NCBI GenBank assembly: GCA_947650285.1
Contig: CANTFL010000144.1
Span: 1-64,000 of the forward strand
Origin: Hyaloperonospora brassicae
Lineage: Eukaryota; Oomycota; Peronosporomycetes; Peronosporales; Peronosporaceae
Reading direction: 5' to 3'
DNA length: 64,000 bases
A program made the position numbers and the translations under genes. This document shows positions 10,669 through 18,849 of the stretch, one piece after another. Under the pieces are notes generated by a model. That model saw only the letters and a program-made list of their open reading frames with translations, was not told the origin of the DNA and did not search any database. Every line of letters begins with the position of its first letter. Positions within the stretch are counted from its first letter, which is position 1.

Positions 10669-10802
10669 AACGCTGACTGTCAGCGTTCCGTTGAGGGTAT
10701 CAAGCAAAGATTGATGCAATCGCCGATCTTGGCGATTGCAGATCAGGACAGACCATTTCATGTGGTCTGTGACGCCATCGATTTGCAATCGGCTGTGCGT
10801 TA

Positions 10803-13360
10803 ATGCAGTTCGACGCAGATGGCGCGGAGCGCGTCATCTGTTATCAGTCGCGTCAGCTGCAAGCAGCTGAGCGTAATTACCCAGTGCATGACAAGGAACG
10901 CCTTGCCATAAAGTACGCACTGGCTAAGTTTCGCGTCTATCTCCTGGGAGATAGACCGTTTGTTGTCTACACGGACCATGCGTCATTACGCACGGCCGTA
11001 AACAGCCCACACCTCTCGCAAAGAATGGCGAGGTGGCTGTCTTTCTTCGCGGAGTATAACTTCTCCGTGGAGTATAAACCAGGACGACTGAACGTCGTCG
11101 CTGATGCGCTCTCGCGCCGGCCCGATTTCGAGCCGGACGCACAATTCAACAGTGAGGATAAGCCCACTGTTGCGACACTGTCAGTCAGTGTCCCGTCGTC
11201 AAGTTTACCTGACGACGTACGAAAGGCATACGCAGAAGATAAGGCTCTTCTGCGATTAATGGATCATCTGGTGAATCCATCCAGTAAATCCATGAGGGAT
11301 TTACCGGGTTTGTACCGATCCTCATCGGATCGGTATAGTACACGCAACGGATTGCTGTACTATACAGCTGTTGCCGACGACACGCCTCGTGTCGTCGTAC
11401 CCGCTCATCATGATTTGCGTTTACGCATCATGTATGAGTGTCACGATGCCCCAACAGGTGGCCATCGTGGTAGAGAAAAGACTTACCTCGCGGTAAGTCG
11501 TGAATTTTACTGGCCGCGCCAGTATCAGTTTGTACGCAAGTACATACGTGCTTGCGAGGTTTGTCAACGGGTAAAGCCTAGTCCTTCATCCCGTGCGCCA
11601 TTGCACCTCTGCCGGTCCCGGCAGAGTGTTCTGAGTCTGTTTCCATGGACTTCGTCTTCGGGTTTCCCGAAGATGCTCACAAGAATAATGGTATTCTTGT
11701 GTTTGTGGATCGTTTCAGCAGGATGGTGCATCTTGCTGCTGTCCCCGAGTCGATCAAGGCTCAAGGTTGTGCTCGTGTCTTTCTCGACACGGTCTTTAGA
11801 CTTCACGGGTTACCCCGTGAGCTCGTATCCGACCGTGACCCTCGATTCACGGCGGCATTTTAACAAACCGTGTTCCGTTCTCTCGGAACACGATTGAAGA
11901 TGTCTACTTCTGACCATCCCGAAACAGATGGTCAGACGGAACGTGCGAACCGTGTCCTCGAAGAGATCCTTCGAGGATATGTCCACTCGTTTCCGAGTTG
12001 GAGCGAATTCCTACCCATGGTGGAATTCGCCATCAATAATTCGGTGCATGCTTCAACACAGCACACACAATTTTACGTGAATGGTTTACACCATCCACGT
12101 GTACCCTCCCTGCTAGAGTATGACTCTTGGATACGGGGCGGAGGGACTCGCTCGAGAAAAAACCGTTTTATCTCTTGCTCACCACGTGTCAACGCTAACG
12201 TCGTCACGTATGATGCCGATGTCGACAATTTCGACATCGATGAAGAAGATCGTCTCAATAATAGCGACAACGCTATTATTGGCTCGGATGATGATGACGA
12301 TGCTGGTATATTCAGCATCGTCAACGATTATTCCAGCGAGGAAGAAGACAACCTCGCTGAAGAAGAGAGCAATCTCTTAGCAGTGCGCACGAAGCGCACT
12401 GAAAGGCAAAATAAAGAGTCAGCGGAGAACTTCCTGCTGACTCGAGAAGCGGTAGTCCGTTTCGTTCAGGACTCCATCGCAAATGCGGTGGACCGTCAGA
12501 AACGGAACGCAGACAAGAATGGAAGAGCAAATGTTCTTTCATTTAAGATTAACGACCTAGGTCTACTGTCTACGGTAAACTTGCCTGGACATGCAGTCAC
12601 TAGTGTCGGCAGTAGTAAACTACTGCCGAAGTACATTGGGACATTTCGAGTGTTGCATCGCAAGGGCAATGCATACACACTCGAATTGCCACGTGGGATG
12701 CGCACGCATCCTACGTTTTACGTGGGAAGGCTTAGGTCGTACTGTCAGTACGAGCCTTCTTCTTCCGATGAAGATAGCCCCCACGTTCAAGAACATCCAT
12801 CAAGTTCTTGCGTTCGCGCTCCAGACGATCCGTCTGGTCGCGCAGATATGATACCTCGGAACTCGACCGAGATATCTCCCCGCGAGCTGTCGCCAGCTCG
12901 CCGTAAAGGGAGCGGACATCCCGCTCGACCTGAAGCTGCGCTGTGGCAAAATCGGCGCGATCCCTCGCCCGATCAGCCTCGTAATCCTTGCGATTTTTCC
13001 GCACGGTATCAGTCAAAGTGTAGCGCCGGTCGCGCTCGTGCTTCAAGTCATCGCGCAATTCATCGATTGCGCGATCCATCTCGTAAGGGTCAAGATGGTG
13101 AACCGAATCAACTATAGGAGGTCTTTCCTCCTCCACCACATCCTTTGGTGGATGCTCACGGTGATCAACGCTTTCTAGTGAAGCGTATCTTGAATCACCG
13201 TGACGATTCAGGATCAAGGACGAGCTACCTCGTCCAGTGGCGGGGGTATCCACCCTCTTGGAACAGCTGGGAGCCCCGCTCTCAGCTGTTGATGGATGTT
13301 AAAGGTCTCGTCCGCCAGTATTACGAGACTCATCCGATGATTCCTCGGGCCCATCGGTAA
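10803..13360 (+). pseudogene. pol: Element A RNase H, integrase, acidic insert and chromodomain
   Basis: RNase H (FVVYTDHASLRTAVNS; NVVADALSRRPDFEPD), integrase zinc finger (HDAPTGGHRGREKTY then CEVCQRV), DDE core after a frame change (MDFVFGFPEDAHK; VSDRDPRFTAAF; TDGQTERANRVL, with a stop at 11861 between the last two). Then comes a very acidic insert of about 80 residues (runs such as GSDDDDDAG and SSEEEDNLAEEESN, about 12190-12380), a GPY/F-like module (LLPKYIGTFRVLHRKGNAY) and, after a stop at 13115-13117, a chromodomain (FLVKRILNHRDD; SYLVQWRGYPPSWNSWE). B lacks the acidic insert and C has it. Its last 630 bp overlap the antisense frame. Confidence 0.9.
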
Positions 13361-14338
13361 ACACGCGCTTCTGGCGCTTGTAGACGGATTGCAAGTTTGC
13401 AATCGCGTCACGCATCTCGGCCGAGATGTGTGTCCTTCCCCAGGGCGAACTTAGGGAATACACATCCCTATGTGCACGCTGCGAGTTGTCAACACAACTC
13501 GCACAAGGGTCTCCCCATGTGAGGCAAGGAATGTCTGCCTCACTCGACAAACAGTGCAACCGGTACCTAGCACCGGTTGGCGCTCGCCTTTCGAAACTGA
13601 GGCGTGTCGCCTCAAGTTTCTTGAGCCACCCTTCTTGTCCAAAATTCTTTACGTTTTGGACGAATGCGTTCCACGCAGCCAAAAGCGATGCTTTGTCACG
13701 CTTTTGGTTGCCGTTGTATCATCGATGTCTAAGAAAGACATCGAGATAAAATTCTTCTTCAGTGCGAAAGTTCTTCGCGCTGGAACTCAAGACGTGAAGC
13801 TCAGTCGCATCGAATAAGGGTATTCGATGGTGTTGGCTTGTCTCGTAAGACAAGCTATTGATGAGCCGTTCGGGCAAACGCCACGGCTTCGGCTCATCAC
13901 GCTTCACAGTGGTACCTCTGTCGGTACCACGGCTCCCAGATTGACGACGGCTCACGCCATCGTCATCACGCTCGTGCGAAGACGCACGAGCCGGCGGTGG
14001 TAAGGAATAATATTCCCCACCGCCCTGATCATCGTCATCACTGCCGAACAGACTGTGATGCGAATCACGAGTCCGTTCGTTCGGCAGTGGCCTTGGCGAT
14101 ACTGAGGCGTCGCCGGTTAGCGAGACGCCTCTGGAGCATTGCCCGAGTCAGACACGTCTGACTCGCAAGAGTAGATGACCTCAACGTCGGGGTCATCATG
14201 CACACGCGTTGAGGTGCCGCGTGCTCCTGCAGCACCTGTTGCTGCAGGCGAAGAAGGAGCATCAGACGACAAATCGTCTGCCGCAGAGGTTGGCACAGCA
14301 CCGGGCTGTGTGGGTCTTGAGTCACCTCGCATCGACAT
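12732..14338 (-). pseudogene. Antisense gene of element A: Ser/Asp-rich, Cys motif, C-terminal coiled coil
   Basis: Minus-strand reading frame of about 535 codons, opposite the last part of pol and the 3' UTR, opening MSMRGDSRPTQPGA. Segments in order: acidic Ser-rich region; RGTDRGTT; a conserved block LPERLINSL, FDATELHVLSSSAKNF, EEEFYLDVFLRHR; a Cys block CLTWGDPCASCVDNSQRAHR; AEMRDAIANLQSVYKRQKRV; and a long coiled coil (about 12750-13120) ending KKKARTDSTT. Frame changes lie near 14120 and 13300 and a stop near 13717. Element C has the same protein in the same place (22102-23693) with many synonymous differences, which argues for past protein function. No known family recognised. Some plant gypsy elements carry antisense genes before the 3' LTR. 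Confidence 0.6.
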
Positions 14339-14456
14339 GTTAACTATGCGAGGTCAAGCGGAAAGTTAATGGAACGGACCCAACAAGTGCTCCCTGTCCC
14401 AATGGTGGCCAACGGGTGGCTGCCATATTTTCGATAGTCACACGGTGACTATCAGT

Positions 14457-14467
14457 TAAGGGGGGTG
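14457..14467 (+). promoter_or_regulatory. Polypurine tract of element A
   Basis: AAGGGGGGTGA directly before the 3' LTR start (14469), the place where plus-strand DNA synthesis is primed. Element C has AAAAGGGGTGA at the matching site (about 21973-21985 read on the minus strand). Confidence 0.8.
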
Positions 14468-14468
14468 A

Positions 14469-14859
14469 TGTAACGGGGCAGCCCGTTACATGGATTTGTC
14501 ACTTTAAAGAAAGTGACAATAAAGAATATTAAGTTGAATATTCTTAAAACAATATCACCAAAGTGGTGATATTGATGGGTCGACCAAAGGGTCTGTTCAT
14601 TGGTTGATATCATGATGATATCAACCCACCAATCGCCGCAAGACGCGCGCAATGAGTGGTGACGAGACGTCACCATACACTCAGTTATATTAGCATAATT
14701 AAGTTAAGTCAAACAGAGAGACAGTAGTCAAAAGACTTAATTATGTTAATATAAGAGTTCTGCTTTTACCTTACCTACGCTTCCTCGCTCGCATTGTGTA
14801 CGTCTGCCGGGGCACCGATACCCTTGCGTTAAGTTCACGCAAGGGTGTGCCCCGTTACA
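14469..14859 (+). repeat. 3' LTR of element A (391 bp)
   Basis: Same ends (TGTAACGGGG and CCCCGTTACA) and about 98% identity by eye to 6956-7345. Followed at once by ACTTG, the second copy of the target-site duplication. Confidence 0.95.
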
Positions 14860-17340
14860 ACTTGGTTCTCACTCGGTTCGGTCGCCTCAGTGACGGTTCT
14901 ACGTTCGTATTCAGTTTTTCACGATTCTGCTGTGAACCGGGAACAGACGCGGTTGGCACTATCACAACATTCACAGCGTGCCCTTGATATCGCGCATGAT
15001 CGTCTCGAGCAGTGCGTGCAAGTTCGTTCATGGAATCTGCACTGAAGGCACGTGTGAGTCCGTCGCTTGCACTCACGTCCAACGTATGAACGTTAACAAT
15101 GTGACGCTTCGTTACGACCTTAAGCTACTCTAGAAGCGAAAACACGAGAACCTCTGTCTTTTCGTGCTTACCGATGACGATACCTCGTGTCCCTTGCTTT
15201 ATAAGCAAGTATGTTTTCGAATGGTAATACACTGTACAATGTAAAATACACGCCACGAGGTTGACGAGGGCGGCCAGCTTCCCCGTAAGAGCCTGTATCA
15301 TCGACACCCGCCTAGCATTTGCCGTAGTTGCCATCCTGATTTGGATAAAGGTAGCGTACTCGCCAGCATCCGCCAAAATTTAAGGGGTAGTCTACAGCCA
15401 AACAACATGCATTTTCTCTCGGCCTTGTCGGTCGCTGCCGAATTGTTGGCTTCAGCAACTTGGCGTCCGACGCCGGAGTCACGACACAACAGATCCACAT
15501 TCTTGTACTCCCCACCACTCTCGGTGGGAAACACGTGCACTCGCACAATTCACCTCTTCTCGAGAAAACAAGGAAGTGTTTTGGACACTGTCGCCGCCTC
15601 GTACTTCGTCTGTGCGACAAAGACATAGCAGAATATTCTCTTGTGATCGACAACGCTCACCACGTACCAATTCTCACGGCGGTATTGCGGCGTGATTGGT
15701 CCTTTAAACTCACAGTAGATGTACTCAGCAATCACGTCTTTCGGTGCACTTGCACTTATGTCAAACGTTTGTTGTCGATCCTTCATTGTCTTGCCTGCAG
15801 AGAATAGAACGCACATCGGTCGTTCGCGATTTGTCAGCTCAGTACCAGAGCCTAGAAGTGACGCGAGTCGCTCGACTGTGTCGTGTGACAAGTGCATAAA
15901 ACGACAATGAAAAGTGTACAGAGTGCTCGATTGCTCATTTGCGTCGCGTGTTCAGCTAAGATTGCATTTTTATGGCTGGGAAACAACGTTGTTCATATCG
16001 TGCATTCTATACGGGGAATGGTTGGCCGCTGCGCGGTCGACAGCAAGAACGCTGATCTTAAGTTTGACAAAAAGAACAGATGCATTTCCAAGCACAACCT
16101 CTTGCCTTCCGCCGAACATTGAAATATGACACCCTTTCTCGAAGAAAATGTCGAGTGAAATCAGGATGTACGAAAGAAACGGTGCTTAGCACGCGTTGGA
16201 GAATTTCTGAGTCTGAATCCCCTAGTCAAAGGTTACGATCGAAGCCTCTGTGCCTTAATGCATGACGGGCAACGTACCTCCATCGGGTCATTGACTGTCT
16301 TCGTCACACGTGACAATTTCTTTGAGCATCGCCTCGTAACGAAAGAAGTGAACGCTTGCACTACTGTCGTCGATCCAGTCGTCTGGCAACACGCAGCCGT
16401 AGTGCAGACTAAAGAATCTAAACGTTTCCCGTCGCCCTCTTCACGGTATTTTTTTCGGTCTTATTTTTTGAAATATACCCTGTCGTCTTACAATAGAAGC
16501 ACTCGAGTACTCAGTAGCGTGTCGACTCCGCGAAAAAAACCGCCTGGGCGGCGTTGTCCACCGGACCTGTGTGACTGGTGTAATCAAATAGAGTGCCAAC
16601 GCATCTGGCCTTTATGAGCTTGTTATAATTTTCTTGCGCCCAACGTGATAGCTTACTCACGTGAAGCGCGTATTCGGTGCGGTATGAATAGACCTGCCCG
16701 AGACGCACCGGTATCATAGCCTCGGCTGCGAGCTTGAAAACGTTCTTAAGATAGTGTGCGTCCGATGCAACGGTAGCGTTATTGACTGAAACCACGGATG
16801 GGTGGGGTCGTGCCATGACGTGACATACGCCTTGCGAGTCTTTGACTTTCCTGCCCACTTTTTCATTACGAACACAATGGTGAACACAGCAGCCATCCGT
16901 TCAATGACGTCTGCTAGCGTCAGTTCAGTCGACAGCCACGATATGGCTTGTGACATAGAGAACGTCTCAGCTTTGCACATCGTGAACGAACCTAATTTCG
17001 ATACCCCGAACCGAACAGTCCACGGGTAAGCACACGCGTCTTAGCCCATCGCGAGCTAATCGCACAAGGCAGTTGCCCATAATTTGAACCCGCTGCCTGA
17101 GGCCTTAATCTAACTCAGAGGCATCAAAGTTTCGCAAGAAGATTTTGGAATTACGTGCTGGCGTCAACCGAGCAGCGACGTCACTGAGATGTACGCCCTC
17201 TGATGGAGGCGGTCCGAGTGGAGGAGGTGAAGGGTGCAGGAGGTTGTAAGGCAGTGGCTGCTGCAATCGATTCTTTGCCTCGAGTAAGCCTGACTGATAA
17301 GCTTATACCGAAGCAGCATTCAACGCGCTGCTACTTCTTC
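14860..17340 (-). mobile_element. Degenerate Ty1/copia element (minus strand)
   Basis: Minus-strand fragments in copia order. From about 16980 down lies Gag-like sequence (YLKNVFKLAAEAMIPVRLG). At 15897-15550 is the GAG-pre-integrase segment (HLSHDTVERLASLL) followed by the integrase start (IYCEFKGPITP; NWYVVSVVDHKR). At 15546-15298 is the integrase core end (SGGEYKNVDLLCRDSGV, then PLKFWRMLAST), and at 15376-15125 LIKQGTRGIVIGKHEKTEV. The linker LRRPNRVRTK at 14890-14860 continues across element A into 6871-6955. Many stops and frameshifts; no RT is in the window. The left part is broken by A and B and the right limit is uncertain. Confidence 0.8.
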
Positions 17341-17394
17341 ATAAGTCATCAGATGCCTCTAGACTTTATTCTCTGTTTTTTAACATAGCTTCAC

Positions 17395-17785
17395 TGTAAC
17401 GGGGCAGCCCGTTACATGGATTTGTCACTTTAAAGAAAGTGACAATAAAGAATATTAAGTTGAATATTCTTTGAATAATATCACCAAAGTGGTGATATTG
17501 ATGGGTCGACCAAAGAGTCTGTTCATTGGTTGATATCATGATGATATCAACCCACCAATCGCCGCAAGACGCGCGCAATGAGTGGTGACGAGACGTCACC
17601 ATACACTCAGTTATATTAGCATAATTAAGTTAAGTCAAACAGAGAGACAGTAGTCAAAAGACTTAATTATATTAATATAAGAGTTCTGCTTTTACATTAC
17701 CTACGCTTCCTCGCTTGCCTTGTGTACGTCTGTCGGGGCACCGATACCCTTGCGTTAAGTTCGCGCAAGGTTGTGCCCCGTTACA
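17395..17785 (+). repeat. Solo LTR of the A family, TSD TTCAC
   Basis: 391 bp with the same termini and hairpins as the LTRs of A. Bases 17390-17394 and 17786-17790 are both TTCAC, a perfect duplication, and no internal element sequence is attached. This is the product of recombination between the two LTRs of a former full element. Confidence 0.95.
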
Positions 17786-18849
17786 TTCACCCTCGGCTCA
17801 CCTTGTGTGTACCATCTTAGACCTTCTGTTGCGCTGCCAAATGTCGCTGCTGCTCCTTTTGAACAGGCTGTCTTACTTAAGCGTGTGCCACCTCAATTAA
17901 AGTCAAAAGCTGTTGCTGTTCAAAATATTGAGCCTCGTAGATCGCTCGTTGCTTTGGTTGCACCTTGCTTTCGCTATCGATACACCGCTTCGCGGCTGCG
18001 CTGTAGGCTTGTTACATGAATACCTCTTGCGCTTGGCTGAGCGATCCACAGCTGCATCACAGTCTCCTTCTGCGGTTGTAGTTAGGCTACAAATGCCAAC
18101 TGGTGCTGCACTTGAGTGTGCGCAGCGTGGTGGGTCTCTTGCTTTCGCTTGAACTGGCGACGTTGTGTATTTAGACTCGTGTTACGTATCCGCGTCGCAG
18201 TCCCCCACAAGTCTGAGTTCTCCAGCTGATCGATATTCAATTGTTAAACAAGACCCTCAATCATGCCCCTATACAAGTGGTCCGCCAACCCGTGCGTGTC
18301 GCTTGGCCGCCGAGTCGCTCCTCGATCTATCGAAGCCTTTCCATCATGACCTACATTCTGTTAAGTATCACGCCGTTTCAAGGCAATTTTCGCTTCCCCT
18401 GCTTGTTGCGTGACGTCCGGCTCTGGTCGCCATCGGTGCACGTCGTACGTGATCTATCACGATTTCTTGGGCTCATAACCGATCGAACGATAGCGTTGTT
18501 TTTGACGACGAGGTCGTGACCGATTGATTTGGGTTTATGCAAATCGAGTTATATATCCCCCTTTCTATCTCTCCTTCATGCTCATAAGACACGACACGAA
18601 TCATCAACCCAACTTTGACAGCTTGTTCTAAGAAGCCGATCACCACTTGGTGGGTGTGAACGCCCGGACTGATGGTCCAAGCACTCACTTCCAACGTCAC
18701 AGACCATATGGAATGGTCATTCTTGAGTTGCAATCTTCAATCCAGGCAATTCATTCAAGCTCATCTTGATTATGTCGATGGGGCTAGTTTTATTACCTCT
18801 TAGTTACTTTTCGTTTTTATTCAACAAAGAAAATAGATATAAGTTCATG
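17786..18849. other. About 1 kb without a recognisable gene
   Basis: Short open stretches on both strands (for example 17771-18019 plus, 18473-18733 minus), none with a domain I recognise or a continuous frame. From its position it may be more decayed copia sequence or another old element, but I cannot show this. AT-rich towards 18780-18850, where the remnant of D begins. Confidence 0.5.

Larger units (their letters stand above)
6956..14859 (+). mobile_element. Element A: full-length Ty3/gypsy chromodomain retrotransposon, TSD ACTTG
   Basis: Complete LTR element of 7.9 kb: 5' LTR 6956-7345, candidate primer-binding site, gag, protease, RT, RNase H, integrase with chromodomain, an antisense reading frame, polypurine tract and 3' LTR 14469-14859. 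The five bases before (6951-6955) and after (14860-14864) are both ACTTG, a perfect target-site duplication. The LTRs differ by about seven substitutions and one indel in 390 bp, so insertion is recent. Even so the coding frame has stops at about 7660, 8880, 9996, 10666, 11861 and 13115 and several frame changes, so this copy cannot make its own enzymes. The whole element is packed with short perfect hairpins. Confidence 0.95.
6956..14859. repeat. Chain of short perfect hairpins spanning all of element A
   Basis: Closely spaced inverted repeats with 7-10 bp perfect stems and 2-8 nt loops occur about every 25-45 nt in LTRs, coding parts and 3' UTR. Checked examples: 7037-7061 (CAATATCACC/GGTGATATTG), 7090-7112, 7308-7331, 8031-8051, 8388-8411, 10716-10739, 10935-10956 (GTCTATCTCC/GGAGATAGAC), 11284-11304, 11313-11335, 11607-11626, 12257-12280, 13480-13503, 13970-13991, 14226-14248. 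I did not see this density in element B or in the host genes. Function unknown. Confidence 0.8.

Noticed and set aside
14860..17340. A second gypsy element between the LTR of A and the solo LTR
   Set aside because: The recognisable motifs (FKGPITP, SGGEYKN, IKQGTRGIVIGKH) belong to Ty1/copia integrase, on the minus strand.
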